From the NCBI GenBank assembly GCA_015039315.1, contig WIDE01000045.1:43667-107666 (forward strand): 64,000 nt of DNA, in the 5' to 3' direction. Both the position numbers and the translations under genes were made by a program. Under the pieces are notes generated by a model. The model was not told the DNA's origin. It was given only the letters and a program-made list of their open reading frames with translations, and made no database searches. Below, in pieces: positions 12,620 through 24,248 of this stretch (position 1 is its first letter; every line of letters starts with the position of its first letter). This DNA is from Clavulina sp. PMI_390. Its lineage: Eukaryota > Basidiomycota > Agaricomycetes > Cantharellales > Hydnaceae.

Positions 12620-13886
12620 ATGCCCAGAGAGCGGAAGAATAAGCCTTCTAAAAACCTTACGCCAGAGGTTCTCGCGTTTATCTCGACGCTTCCTCACCTC
12701 CCACCCCCCAGCACCGAAGACTTCTTCAAGGATATGGATTGGAAACGCAAAGACGGCTCCATCGGTCGTCCCAGAAACCCTTTCTTCATCTTCAAGAAGT
12801 GCTTCGCTGAGCAGAGCATCGTCAAAGCCCAGAAATACATTGCTTCAACGGTCAGCGCGATCGCCGGCGCCCGCTTCGAGGCAATGAAGTTAGAGCGTCC
12901 TGCTATTCATGAACAATACGTCTCCCTTGCTGAGGAAGAGAAGGCGCGTCACAAGGCGGCCTACCCTACGTACAAGTATACTCCTGGGGCGAAGCGGAAA
13001 GAATCTGCTGCTGTTCAAGCAGCTGGAGGCTCTTTCTCTGCAGGGCGCCACACCCGCGCACGAAAGGTACGTTCCCCAATATCTTTACAGCTCGCTGGTC
13101 CATCTTATCAACTAACACTGTCCATCTCATCAGGGGGGAAAACCACGCAGCGTCAGTGTCGATGATAGTGATGACGACTACGATGACGAACATGTGGATG
13201 ATGAGGACATACCCGAATTGTCCCCTTCTCCCAACTTTTCGCCGACACCTTCTACGACCACGACTAGCTTGCCCGATAGTCGCGCCACCCCACGCTCCAT
13301 TGCAACCACACTCATCGACTTACCTTTCGTCCCTCCCCAAATCGAATCCCCTCTCGCACCACCCAATACCTTCTCGCCTTCTCACCCCACGGAAAATCCT
13401 CAAGGTTCTGAGACTTTATCGCCCTCTCCAGCTGCCTGGCAGTCGGCAGGTGGAGAATGTCATTCATCAATGTCTAACACCGACTCCGTCCTCGCGGGGC
13501 TTCGTAGCGCACCAGACGGTTTGCTGCCATCCAAGGACCCTCGTCCCGCTTCTGTAATCGGCGGGCCTGCTGAAGACTTATCTCAGCCACCATCCACCCC
13601 TTGGAGGCACGACTTCTTCGGCTGCGATGATGTCGCCTACTATCTGGCCTGGGCTCCTCTCGCCGCTGCGGCTCCTGTCTTTGTTCCTGAACTTCTTTGC
13701 ATCGATGACGTGGGACAAGATGGTGCGAGCAATGCTGAAGAGCATCCGTGGAACGTTGGCTCAAATTCTCCTGCGAATGCAAACGAGGATGGTCCTTGCC
13801 ACGACTTAGCCGAACCCTCTCGTGTGACAAATTGGAGTTCCTCGTCATTCGATGCTGGGGAAGTGCACTATGGGGACTTGAAATAG
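12620..13886 (+). CDS. HMG-box transcription factor, tandem copy 1
   Basis: Two exons, 12620-13066 and 13134-13886, coding for 399 residues. The ATG at 12620 (MPRERKNK) is the first in-frame one. An HMG box of the fungal MATA_HMG type lies at about residues 49-117. It starts with the hallmark GRPRNPFFIFKK, continues through a helix containing RFEAMKLERPAIHEQY, and ends with the Lys/Arg-rich HKAAYPTYKYTPGAKRK. A short motif AAVQAAGGSF follows, and the neighbouring paralogue has the equivalent AVVNAAGGSF. The C-terminal 250 residues are acidic (DDSDDDYDDEHVDDED) and Ser/Pro-rich, consistent with an activation region. Such proteins bind DNA in the minor groove; targets are unknown. It is not evidence of a mating-type locus, because agaricomycete loci use homeodomain and pheromone-receptor genes. 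Confidence 0.85.
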
Positions 13887-14879
13887 CCTCAAATGCTCCA
13901 AAATGTCCTTTCTTCAACACCTACGGTTGAGGCGATTCATGATGTCGATGAGTTTCAGGTGTGGAAAGTTGACTTCTTGACATTATATCGATAGAGCTAT
14001 CAACGCTTGTTGATTACATAGACTTTGAACCGCTAGCTATGCCTGCTTATTACACGTCCCAGAATCAAAGCGCCTGATCACATATGCAATCTCCTCATTA
14101 TTGAGCAAGTCGATCAATTGATTGACTTACTCAATTTTCCATATGCTCTTCCTGTTTGTATTTCTTCCTCATAGCCCTACCTCGGAACAGTTTGCATACC
14201 GAGGTTACTGTCAGTATCCCGCTTCTTCACAATACAGTATTATTTCTTGCTTTCTACCCTTATTGTACTCACGATTGGGCTGAACCAAGGTCGATATGAA
14301 CATGATGACATCTTCGTGGGAAATTTTGAGTTTGCGCTTAACTTCCCACCATCGTCCAACTTGCGATTTTTGCACTTATATCCGTTGCTAAAGATCGTAC
14401 CGATTTCGCTCGTCCTCCCCATGCTTTTAACTCAGCTTCGCGTAATATTTAAAGTAATGTTCTTAGACTCTCCAGCCTATCGGGGTCGTGGCATCTCGGA
14501 AGAGTGGCCAGCCCCATTGTCACCCAGTTCAACGATGTTTCGAGTGTGCACGCGCCTGGAAAATCCCTGGGGCATTTTTCGGGTCGGTGGGGGCCCTGAA
14601 TCGGTATAAGGTACTGGCAGATCTCCCTGATGTTTGGTGCCAACTTCTTTCGCGTACAAACCCGCTTGTCGCGATCTTTGTCCACCCTGCCTCTATTGTG
14701 GTCACGTCCTTACTCTCTGCATGTATAAGACCACAAACTTTCAGAGCACCTCGCTTGTCATCGATTCATCCGTCAAACATTCTCTACCACATCAACAGCT
14801 CCACTCTCCTTGTGCCCTTCACACACCCTACTGTGCTTAAGCTCCAACATCATCTACAACATTCTCAGTCGAATTCTAT
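13887..14879. other. Intergenic region between the tandem HMG genes
   Basis: About 1.0 kb with the 3' UTR of HMG copy 1 and the promoter of HMG copy 2. A C/T-rich, CA-rich leader runs up to the start codon at 14880. No further gene recognised. Confidence 0.5.
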
Positions 14880-16906
14880 ATGTCTTCCCCTCAATCTCGA
14901 TCCATCGAGGTCCCTCAGGAGCTCATTGACGCAGTTGCTACATGGCCGCATCCAGCGCCTCCTTCTATCGATGAGTTCGTAAGCACTCATGCTTTCATAT
15001 GGGGGCGATCGAGGGGCGTCAGTAATACCGTCGGAAGGCCTCGCAACGCCTGGATCCTCTATCGCGTTTATTTCGCGGCTATGGAAGTCACCAAGGCAGC
15101 AAAGTTGCAACCTCAGGTTATCAGTAAAGTAGCGGGGCAGCACTGGGAACGTATCAAAGTCCAGAATAGCGCCGATCATGCCCAATGGCTGGCACTTGCG
15201 GCTAAAGAGAAAGAGCTTCATGAGGTAACACATCCTGGTTATACCTATCGGCCAGCGCCTAGGCGCTCGACGAAGGAGAAACGTATTAGAGGGAGTTCAG
15301 CAGTAGTCAACGCCGCTGGGGGCTCTTTTAACTCACGCCACGCGGAATCCGACATGGTTTGTTTCGAGAAATCTCCTCAATGTATAACACTTGCTGATTT
15401 CTATTTTTCCAGGACCAGCCTTCCGGAAATAGCTTGGCCCCCGCTGCAGCTACACTTGTCGCATCCCCGGCCGTCGATATTCCCGGCCATCCGCAACTCC
15501 AATCCCACTTTTTGTTGCCCACTCAGCCGTCGACCAGCTCCCTTTCTTCCTTGTTCCCGTTTATCGCTGACGGCCAAGGCTCGATGTTGATGCCTGGACC
15601 CACAACCTCCCTTCCGAAGATCACTACACCAGCGACTAGGCCCCTCCGACAACCTCGCGCCAAGAAATCGCGGCCAAATAACATCTATCGCGGCACTGGA
15701 ACAAATCTAGGTTACGAACACACTGCTGAGACGTCTGTCAACGCGCCCACCGCCGTTCCAGAACCTGGCGCGTTAGGCGTTAGTCAGCTCCCCTCGACGG
15801 AATACATCTACCCAGGGTCTGGATCTGCCTTCGGGCCAGGGTTCGGCAATCCACTCATTGGCGTGGGCTTTACTCTCCCTGGAGTGCCAAATCTGGGAGT
15901 CCAGACATTCGATTCCACCATTGACCTCGGCACTAACTCCGTCGATATTCAACCCTGGAATGCCTTGGGAATCGACTTTGGAGTTGGTTTTGCGCCTGCA
16001 CCTATTCAGCCCATGTTGAGCGAGGCCCAGATCGGCTCTGCTCTCGATGTCATGCAACTCACGCCGGAGTCCACTGCTTCCTCGTATAACACTCAAGCTG
16101 ATTCGACATCCTGCGGCCAATCAATGCCGATCTATATCTCTCCATATAGTTTGGGCGAGGTGGCTCAGCCTGATACTACGATCCCAGAGCCTTACGGCAG
16201 TAGATTTATGGCGAATTTCGAGTCTTTCTTCCCTGCATACGGCCCCCTCTCACAGGAACTAGCGGCATCTTCGTCGTCTTTGGTCTTCGATGCAGCCCCC
16301 GTGGCCGCTACCCAGGCGAGCAATCCACCTGCCGTCCTCGGCGCCGAGACCATTCAATCATCCGTCGGTGGTATCCTCCTTCCAGGGGCTATTGCACCCT
16401 CCTTTGTATCGCCCCTTGATGAAATCCCTGCTGCGCCGCTTGGAGAGGTAGAGAGTTCTGAGGATGATGAAGATGAAGACGGCTTCGATGCGCTCTTTGA
16501 CGAGGAGCCATCGCCTGTGGTCGATGAAGAATCACGCCTCTCTGATCAAGCCGACGTCTCCGCGAGTACCAGCGCCATGCAGCCGGCGTTTTCGGGGGCT
16601 TCTGGGGGTATTCTCGACGACTCCTCTCAGGACTCCTTGTGTGCACTCACAGGAGCCCCATTGAATTTGAGCTCTCAAGTTGATCCGTCGTACTGGGAAC
16701 ACTTACTTGCTTCGGCTGGCTTTTCACTCACTGACTCAGCCGGTGCTGGGCCTTCCCATGGTAGCGCTGAGCAGATGACCCCTCAGACGGACGAGGCTTG
16801 GAACAACCTTTGGGCGTTCGATGATCTTCCCCAGGGTACTGTCGCTGGGTAAGCCTAATAGTTGTTTTCCGCGAGCCTCCATGCTAATACTTTGTAAAGG
16901 CCCTGA
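14880..16906 (+). CDS. HMG-box transcription factor, tandem copy 2
   Basis: Three exons, 14880-15356, 15413-16848 and a 7-nt terminal exon 16900-16906, coding for 639 residues. If the last intron (GTAAGC donor, CTAATAC branch-like site) is retained, the frame stops at 16850-16852 and the protein is the same except that its terminal proline is lost. The HMG box at about residues 51-122 begins GRPRNAWILYRVYFAAM, contains KVAGQHWERIKVQNSADHA and ends in the Arg/Lys-rich YRPAPRRSTKEKRIR. The AVVNAAGGSF motif is shared with copy 1. The long C-terminal region is Pro/Ser/Gly-rich with an acidic stretch (ESSEDDEDEDGFDALFDEE), typical of an activation domain. Same strand and 1 kb downstream of copy 1, so a tandem duplication is likely, although similarity outside the box is low. 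Confidence 0.85.
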
Positions 16907-17449
16907 TGTCAACCATCCCTAGTGCTATGTCGAACGGGTGTGGTCCTTGATGAGAAGCGTCTTCTCCTGAGAGTCATCTGGGCGGCTGGCCGCCCGTCCC
17001 TCGTGCCGTCGATGATGAGTACTGATACCCACGCTGCATCACTTGACTCGTGATCCCATTTCCCTTATCTCTACCACCAACTTTCTGCGATCTTTTCCGT
17101 CTTACAGACGATATTCAACCTACTTTCTCTCTACTTCCCACGTTCTTTGTGTGTCCCTAAACATTTTCTTGGCTCCTCTATCTTTATCACGCTACAGTAC
17201 CCCCGTAGCTTTCACCACCTTCCGTACCCTTACTCTCCTACAAGCATCGCTACGATGCCTTCATGTAGTGAACAATTCATAGCCACCTAAATTTTTCATC
17301 GGTTTGTCTCATTTCCCCTGCCATGGCTGTTATGTCTACACTAAGGCTTTTATCGTCAAAACACCCACGGATCGGATTATTAAGGGCAGGAAAGAGACCA
17401 GATCGGGAATCGTATAAACAAGGGTCCAATATGGACTAAAGTCAGGATT
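16907..17449. other. Convergent intergenic region
   Basis: About 540 nt between the 3' end of HMG copy 2 (plus) and the 3' end of the Maf-type gene (minus). T/C-rich on the + strand; probably both 3' UTRs. Nothing else seen. Confidence 0.5.
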
Positions 17450-18594
17450 TTATTCAATCGTGAGGAAGTCATCTTCATCCTCGATGAGGACTGCGATCAG
17501 CTTGAAGAAAGACGCAGCAGGGAAACCGACGACGTTCCAAAAGTCCCCGTCATATTTCCTGATGAGGTGCCCGCCCATCCCCTAAAGGTCGTAATTAGGA
17601 CAAATTAGCTCTCACGTTGCAAGATGTAGGGTAGGATGTCAGCTAGAACTTACTTGAGCAGCGAATCCACCTGCCCTGTCAATCCCTTCTCCACTGTCAG
17701 CGTATGCTTTCAGAACCTCTTTGGGGCTTTCTGCAAAGTGTACAAGCGTGCGCTCATCTATTGATCTACCGCACAACCGGTTCAGCCCAACTACCAGGAG
17801 GATGCAGAGACAAAGTCATACTCTAAACTTACTTGATAGCATAACCAGGAGCCATCAGTATGGGATATACGACGCTCACCCCAGTGACCACCTCGCACGC
17901 TTTCCCATTCAAATCGAGCAGCATGCGCAAGTTGTCCTCCTTTGAGCCAGGCTTCTCGAGCAGTTCCGGCTCAGGAGTTTCCCAGTGGAGTGAGGTTGAA
18001 GTCCCAGATATCGGAGGGGTGTAATGGGATAGCACCACCGTGTCAGCTAGGTTCGGAAGCTGGCATCAGCACGCGGTCGCCGAGGTATGGAGGGCAGAGT
18101 CCAAATTCACCTCCGATCACGAGCTCTGGTGGATCTTCTGGGTTCGCGGCCTGCACGATTACAGGAAATTCAGATAATCTAATTTAGGACAAAAATGCTA
18201 AGAGCTCACTAGTAGTTTCTCGTACACCTCTACAGCCTGATATTGCAAAAGTCAACGGGGCCATTCTAAGCGCATGGAGGCCGATCGATCTTACTTTCTC
18301 GGTTGCAGTGGCCACAGGGTACTCGTAGATATTTTCAAAAGAGCTAAGAGGGAGTGTCTCGGGGAATGTCGACGGCACGATCTCCGGGACCAAGCCCTAT
18401 GGGGATGAAGCAGAGCGACGACCCAAGATGTTAGGCCATGGTAGGTGAAATGAAGGTAACATGTAACGCACAAAGGTTTTAAGTATCTCTTGCCGCCTAG
18501 GGCTGGCAGATGCGAGGATTATTCTCTTCCCTGCTAGTTTATTCAGCGCAGGGATCGCAAGTGCGTTTGGGAGGACGTGCTCGTGTTGCGCCAT
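17450..18594 (-). CDS. Maf-type nucleoside triphosphate pyrophosphatase
   Basis: Seven exons on the minus strand: 18594-18472, 18396-18295, 18236-18210, 18150-18111, 18046-17833, 17765-17654, 17581-17450. They sum to 249 residues. The Maf signature IILASASPRRQEIL lies in exon 1 and is followed by PEIVPSTFPETL. The conserved GADTVVL (catalytic Asp region) is created across the exon 4/5 junction. Exon 5 carries LNGKACEVVTGVSVVYP, and exons 6-7 carry YADSGEGIDRAGGFAAQ and GDFWNVVGFPAA. Maf proteins hydrolyse non-canonical or modified nucleotides (dTTP/UTP or m7GTP type) to the monophosphate and are thought to clean the nucleotide pool. Which subclass this is cannot be decided. It has a short insertion between GADTVVL and LNGKACEVV. 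Divergent from HUS1 with 323 nt between start codons. Confidence 0.92.
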
Positions 18595-18917
18595 CGTTCA
18601 AATAGTATAAGGTGCTGACGGTGAGGAGAGTTTTAGCAGGGATTTATACAGTCAGATAGGTAAAGACCAAGTCAAAAAAGTCCAGTTGGCAGTAATTATC
18701 CGTCGACGTCGGGGACGGCTTGAGGAACGATCGTGGGAACTAATGTGCGTGCCCTGTTTGGCGACTCGCGTCAAGGGCTATCCACATCAACCTCTGACGC
18801 GTTCTTCCTCCTTCGCCAACATAAAATCCCCTAAATCTGAGTCATTGGTAGTAATAGGGGGAAGAAGCACCAGAGTAGGAGGGCTTGAGCTATTGTAAGG
18901 GTTAGGGAGCCCCGAGC
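18595..18917. promoter_or_regulatory. Divergent promoter between Maf-type gene and HUS1, with an MCB-like box
   Basis: A 323-nt region between two divergent start codons. It contains ACGCGT at 18797-18802, the MluI cell-cycle box recognised by MBF/DSC1-type factors in ascomycete yeasts, about 115 nt before the HUS1 ATG. The site is seen; its use in this fungus is inferred. Confidence 0.45.
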
Positions 18918-20210
18918 ATGCGCTTCCGAACTGATGTCGACCAAGTGGTCACGTTCTATCGTAAGAGAGTCTGCAAAGTTTCTTAACTTGGCTATTGAAC
19001 TATTTGAAGGTATCGCACAGTCCATACAAGCCCTTACTAAGACCTGCATTCTTCGATGGGGACCCGAGTTCATGCAGATCATCGTGGCTGGAGGAGAGAA
19101 TGACGGTGGTGTCCAAGTCTGGTCGTGAGTATCTATTACCCTCGATCTCTCTTCCTCATAGCTGAATCCATTCATGCGTCCTAGTAAAATCAAAGTGGTA
19201 TATACTTCAGATCCTACATTTCTCCACCGCCCTTACTTAGCGCTCGTGCTGTTTGTCTCTAGGAAAACCTTTTCTCTGAATATCGAATACAATCCAACAA
19301 CGCCAACGAGATCAACATGGAGATATCCACTGCCCTTCTTGTCCACGCCTTGAAGATCTCGAACCACACCAACGTGACGAAAGTGACGATCAAGTTGGCG
19401 AAACGCGGGGACATACCGAAACTAAGTTTCGAGGTCGACACTATGGTAAGCTCATGTATGCTCACACAAACATCCGTCTGTACGGATAGAGTGGCTCATG
19501 CTGCACGATCCCAAATAGAATGCGCAGCGAAAGGGAGTCAAGTCGGTTCACGATGTCCAGATCAAGGTACTGCCCTCCGTAGAGGCCAATCGGCTTGTTG
19601 AGCCACAATGCCCTACTCCCAACGTACGTCCGCGTTTCTAATTATCGAAGCCTTGAATTCTGGCCTGCCAAGTGCCTAACCAACAACTTGACTATTCATC
19701 TCATGTAGATCTACATCTTCCTACCTCGACTTACGCAAGTCCGCACCGTCACGGAACGTTTTCGCCCCCTCTCAACACATCTCGGCGTCGAAGCCAATCC
19801 TAACGGGAGCTTCAGACTCAGTATCCGAACCGAAGACGTCAGTCTCGAGACATGCTGGAACGGATGTGTGGTGGTCGACAGCGAAGGGAAGCGGCGCAAC
19901 CCCGGGGAGCAAGGATCACAGGATGAGAACGAAGCGGAGGATGAGAGTGATGAGAAGCCGAATTCAGAGGGGTATTTTCATGCTATTGTGGCGGTGAGGA
20001 GTTTCTTGCACTTTTTGTCGAGCCATGTCGTTTCTGCGAGCTGCATTGCAGGTACGCCATCACCTTGCACCGCAAGCTCTGCCATAACTGATCTCAATTG
20101 GCTGAATAGCAATATGTCAGAATCACTGCTTGATCATGTACGTGTACATCTTCGAGGAGGACGATGCTGGGGGCGTCTTGACGTTTTTCATTCCAGCCTC
20201 CATGGCGTGA
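18918..20210 (+). CDS. HUS1: HUS1, checkpoint sliding-clamp subunit of the 9-1-1 complex
   Basis: Seven exons: 18918-18960, 19010-19124, 19185-19194, 19263-19445, 19519-19623, 19709-20051, 20110-20210. They sum to exactly 299 residues. The N-terminus MRFRTDVDQVVTFYRIAQSI matches the Hus1 start. LRWGPEFMQIIV, FSEYRIQSNNANEINMEI and the block INMEISTALLVHALK align with human Hus1 NEIYLEL and SRALK. KSVHDVQIKVLP corresponds to the conserved HDIPIKV motif. The C-terminus ends GGVLTFFIPASMA, equivalent to the SLQYFIPALS terminus. Hus1 forms a PCNA-like heterotrimer with Rad1 and Rad9 that is loaded at DNA damage and activates ATR signalling. An acidic insertion (EQGSQDENEAEDESDEK) sits in the last third. 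Exon 3 is only 10 nt long. Confidence 0.95.
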
Positions 20211-20685
20211 GCTGGTGTCATCGTCGAGGGGAGAGACCCGTAACTTATTCTTGTTGTATTGTTCAGTCGCTCCTCACTATCACGCATCTGCTTGCTATTC
20301 GCTCCTCTTGTAATGTCATTGCAAATATCCACACAAGATCTAGACTGCCGCCCCAGTGGACAAGAGCAATAATGGCAGACCGACGAAGAAAGAGTTTGGA
20401 TTTGATACTTTCTGAGTTCAGCAACTCCTTGAGTTTCCGCGGAAGCCGCTCTCTAGATATCCAACCTAGGGAGAAATGCCTTTTGAAAACGAGTGACTGG
20501 ATTGCTAGATCATCTTGGTGTGTGAGACTCGAGATTATACATGGTAGGGGAGAAAAGGAAGTGTCCAAATCTACCGTACGTGGTTCAATTAGAATCATTG
20601 TGAAAAGGCCAGAGCTCCGAAAGACTCACAACTCAAAGCAGCCACAATGAAATGCGTTTTAGGAGCATCGACCTAAGCGCATTTT
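20211..20685. other. Convergent intergenic region
   Basis: 475 nt between the HUS1 stop and the V-ATPase subunit e stop. An open frame of 111 codons on the minus strand (20263-20598) has no recognisable features. Most likely two facing 3' UTRs. Confidence 0.5.
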
Positions 20686-21065
20686 CTATAGTGATGATTC
20701 GCCTATTCGGACATCGCTTCGTACCGGGGCTGTTTACAAGAAGTGGAAGTAGTATGTGAATTCGTTTCGACAGGTTAAATAAGCATGGGTGGGGGTGGGC
20801 GTACCGATGAGCGGATGGAGCTGTGCCAGGTAGGTGATTGCCCACATGAGATAGCAGCACGCTATCGTTAGGGCGACCATGGTCCGGAACAGCCTACATA
20901 CACATGCGCAGAACAAAGGTTGTAGTGAGCAGAAATGCAAAGGCGAGAAAGCAAGCAATGGGCTCAGTACACTTGTTGAGCACCCTTGGGGACGAGGAAC
21001 CATCCGACAGTGGCAAGGAGCACTGCCGCAATAAAGACGACGACGACTGGTGTTGCGGTTGGCAT
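20686..21065 (-). CDS. V-type proton ATPase subunit e (Vma9/ATP6V0E type)
   Basis: Three exons on the minus strand: 21065-20971, 20893-20805, 20729-20686. They sum to 228 nt, or 75 residues, which is the normal size (yeast Vma9 has 73). The protein has two transmembrane helices, about residues 5-24 (VVVVFIAAVLLATVGWFLV) and 36-58. The second ends in the family hallmark YLMWAITYLAQLHPLIAP. The tail VRSDVRIGESSL matches the short polar tail of the family. Subunit e belongs to the membrane V0 sector and is needed for assembly of the enzyme that acidifies vacuole and endosomes. The gene is easy to miss because each exon is under 100 nt. It is divergent from the zinc-finger gene with only 186 nt between starts. 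Confidence 0.9.
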
Positions 21066-21251
21066 GTCTTGGGTGCGTCAGTAAGGAGACTTGGTTGCGG
21101 ACTGCGATGAGAGAGTGTGTGTGACAGCAAACGAGTGACGCGCTTGAGGGAGCGAGCCAAACAGACTACAACAGACCGCGCGTGGTTACCTCGCGGCCCT
21201 CTTGAAGTCTCTGTGCATCTCCAGATTTTCCCTGGCTTGTCACTCTTCTTC
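21066..21251. promoter_or_regulatory. Short bidirectional promoter (V-ATPase e / ZC3HC1-type gene)
   Basis: 186 nt separate the start codons of two divergent genes, so one compact promoter must serve both. No TATA-like element is seen. Confidence 0.4.
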
Positions 21252-24248
21252 ATGTCCACGACGACGCCGGCGCCAACGACGACAATAACTAACACGACGG
21301 CGACGAGCGACACCCACATTCCGATTGTTACTGAACCTTCTGTTCCACGAATTACCAAAGTAAAACCCAAAATTCCTGTTGATGCGATGACAATGTTGCC
21401 ACTCGAACCCGCGTTGTTGACCACCTTTCGTGTTGTCTTTTCCCTCTCTTTCTGTGAACACAGCGCAAACTAGACGACGCGATTTCCATCCTGGATTCCG
21501 CCTTTAATGAGAAAGGTGCTGGCGGGGATGGTGCCTCAACCAACAGCAGCACCAGCCCGCCAAACGCCAAACGACGCGCCTTGGGCGTCAAGTCCATCTA
21601 TGCTACCCTCGCAAAGTATGGCTTCAAGTCAAACGACGCCCCTCCAAAAGAGTGAGCCTCTGCGAGTCATTTTATGCGCGAAACTATTGTTGGCTAACCA
21701 ATATATGTTCGATCATCATGTAGCAAAACGAGCTCGCTGCGCACACCGCGCCTCACTGCCCTCCTCGACAAGTCCAAGAACCCATTGTCTTCCTCAACCA
21801 GCTCGGCCTCACCCAGCCATGTTCGCTCTGCCAGTACATCCGCGGCATCCACGAGCAAAACCGTATCCTCGTTCCCGACCATCTCGTCTCCACAAGCCCT
21901 CATGTCACGACCACCCTTCCGACCGACCTCCGCCTCTGACTTTCTGGCCCGTCTCAGCACATTTAAATTAGCAACATACCGCGACAAGCCCCGTGCGATC
22001 GACGCCGTCTTCGCTGCTCGCTGCGGGTGGCGGAACGACGGCGTGGACCGGCTCGTGTGCGAGTGGTGTCTCGCAACATGGATTGTGGGCACCACTGCAG
22101 GGCTGTCCAGGGACGCTGGTGAGTTTTTCACTGCTATCGATTTTTTGCACGTCCTCATGGCTGACGGGTGGATGTCGGTAATCCTTTTCCCGCGTTTCTG
22201 GCGGTGCGCATGTGACGCTATTGATGACCGTGGCAACATCAACAACAACGTTCAGCAAACACGCTCGTGGAACGTCATCGTGTCGCAATGACCGCGTCTC
22301 ATAAAGAGAACTGCCCCTGGCGCACTCGGCAATGCGAGGGTGAGTGACATCTTTCATTTATGTCAAGCACTCCTGGAGTGCTTCCCCCTATTGCTCCCCC
22401 GCTCACTCAATTTGGAACGTCATGGCTATATGTTGTGTATGTGTATGTGTGTGCTTCGCGTGGTGGTCTGCGGCGGACAGAATCGATCTACCGCGTGCCA
22501 ATCAAGGGGTCGACCATAATGGCGCGGGAGATCTTCAACACGGCGGTGGACCTGACGCCGCTCGTCAAGGACATCACGGTCAAACACCCGCTCGTGAGTA
22601 GCACTGCCTAGCCTAGCCTTGCTGTCATCATCATCATTTGTGCTTGTCAACCTAACCCTTCCGTGATCCCCGTGTTAGACAACTGCCCAAGCAGCCCATC
22701 TTGAATCCACTGTCCTCTCCGTCGCACCCTCCTTCACCGAATCCTCCAGCAACGCGGGAGGCTCCTCCACGACTGCCGTCTCTTCCTCCGACTCTCCCCC
22801 TATGACCCTCGCTGATCTCATCCCTCCACCCCAGGTCCCCAAGCCTTCTGAATCAGCTCTCATTCTTGCCCTGTTTGGATGGGAGGTGTACACTCCTTCC
22901 CCTCCGCCATCGGCAACCTCCAGCATCAGCACCAGCCGAACACCCGTGACCCTGCCAGGGGCATCCTCGCTGGCAAGGAGCTCCACTGTAAGCTCAAGGA
23001 CGAGCGGACATGCACGTAGCTCGTCTGGCGGATCAGCAGCAAGTCCGACTGTGGTAGGAGGTCCTAGAAGAAGCTTAGCTCCGCTATCAGCTTCTATAGG
23101 GCCTGGTATAGGTGCGAGTGGGCGAGCACGAGCACGGTATTCGTATGATGCGCGTGGGTCGGGGACGCATTCCCCCACTCCACCTGCAAGTCCCCTCCCC
23201 TCATCTAACCACCTCCCGCTCTTTGGGCGAGATAGGTTAGATGGTGGTGCGGTGGATAATACGACTGTGCTGGTGTGTCAGCTGTGCCAGCGACGCATTG
23301 GGCTATGGAGTTTCTTGCGGTCTCATTCGCCTGGCGGTGTGCATGGGGCGCATGGGAAGAGGACTGCGTCGAATGGCTCGAATGAGACGGCGAATACTGG
23401 GCTGACTGGGACGTCTGTCCCGACGCTTGGGTCGAGTGTGTCTGGTCAACCCCAGCCTGCACCTGCTGCTCAGGTGAAAGAACGGCCGTTGGATGTGATC
23501 AAGGAGCATCGGTCGTATTGCCCTTACATCGTAAAGTCCACACCAATGCCTGCGTTCTCATTCTCGTTTCCTACACCTGCCACTGCTCCTGCTGCTGGTG
23601 GTGCTGGTGCGTCAAAGCCGCGCCCGCTCAGTACATCAGGCCCACTTGGCGGGAGTGTGAGCGGTGCTCCTCCCTCTTCTGGAGGAGGGCTCGCACGCGT
23701 CGTATCGCACCCTACGATCCGCCCGAGCGCATCGACCAGCAACCTCAAGCCGTTCCCTTCGCCTGTCACAGGCACAAGTCCCGATGAGCTCACAGAAGGC
23801 TGGCGCGCTGTGCTGTCTGTCGTAGGCCGCGCAGGGATGGGCACGCGTAGGCGGATGATGAATAGGCGGAAGAGGAGCGATCAAGTGGCGATGGAGGTGA
23901 ATATGGCTCAGCACGGTGGTGGGAGTGGGACGGGCTCGCTTATTGAGGATGAGCGCGAGGAGGCATTAGCAGAGTTGGGAAGATCAGTGCGGATGCAAGT
24001 AGATGGGGAGCAGCAGGATCAGGTAGGAGGATCTGCTGCTGCTGAGTTTGGTGAGATTGGAGGGGCGGAAAGGCAGGTGGATGAGATGGTGGAAAGTGTC
24101 AAGCGCGGTGGGGTATGTGTGGCTGTCTCATTTCACTCGTCATCGTACTCCACGAATCCTGCGTTACTGACTTTCTTCTTCTATTTTCGCGTCGTTCTTC
24201 TTATAGGGTCTAGAGATTCTTCGCTATGTCAAGGGCCTCCTTGGTTAG
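21252..24248 (+). CDS. C3HC zinc-finger protein, ZC3HC1 (NIPA)/Rsm1 family
   Basis: Seven exons: 21252-21359, 21464-21651, 21724-22118, 22256-22339, 22481-22593, 22679-24112, 24207-24248. They sum to 787 residues. Exon 1 joins exon 2 to give TKRKLDDAISILDSAF, a sequence typical of fungal members. The C3HC finger spans about residues 165-265. FLARLSTFKLATYRDKPRAI is followed by RCGWRNDGVDRLVCEWCLA, and exon 4 supplies the His and last Cys in SHKENCPWRTRQC. A second zinc-binding Rsm1-like part has VCQLCQRRIGLWSF and IKEHRSYCPYI in exon 6, then ELTEGWRAVLSVV. Ser/Gly-rich linkers lie between. Family members sit at the nuclear envelope or nuclear basket (human NIPA/ZC3HC1) or affect mRNA export (S. 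pombe Rsm1). The role here is inferred from the family. Confidence 0.92.

Noticed and set aside
12620..16906. Mating-type locus, suggested by MATA-type HMG boxes
   Set aside because: Agaricomycete mating loci encode homeodomain pairs or pheromone and receptor genes. None is present here, and HMG-box factors of this kind are common elsewhere in these genomes.
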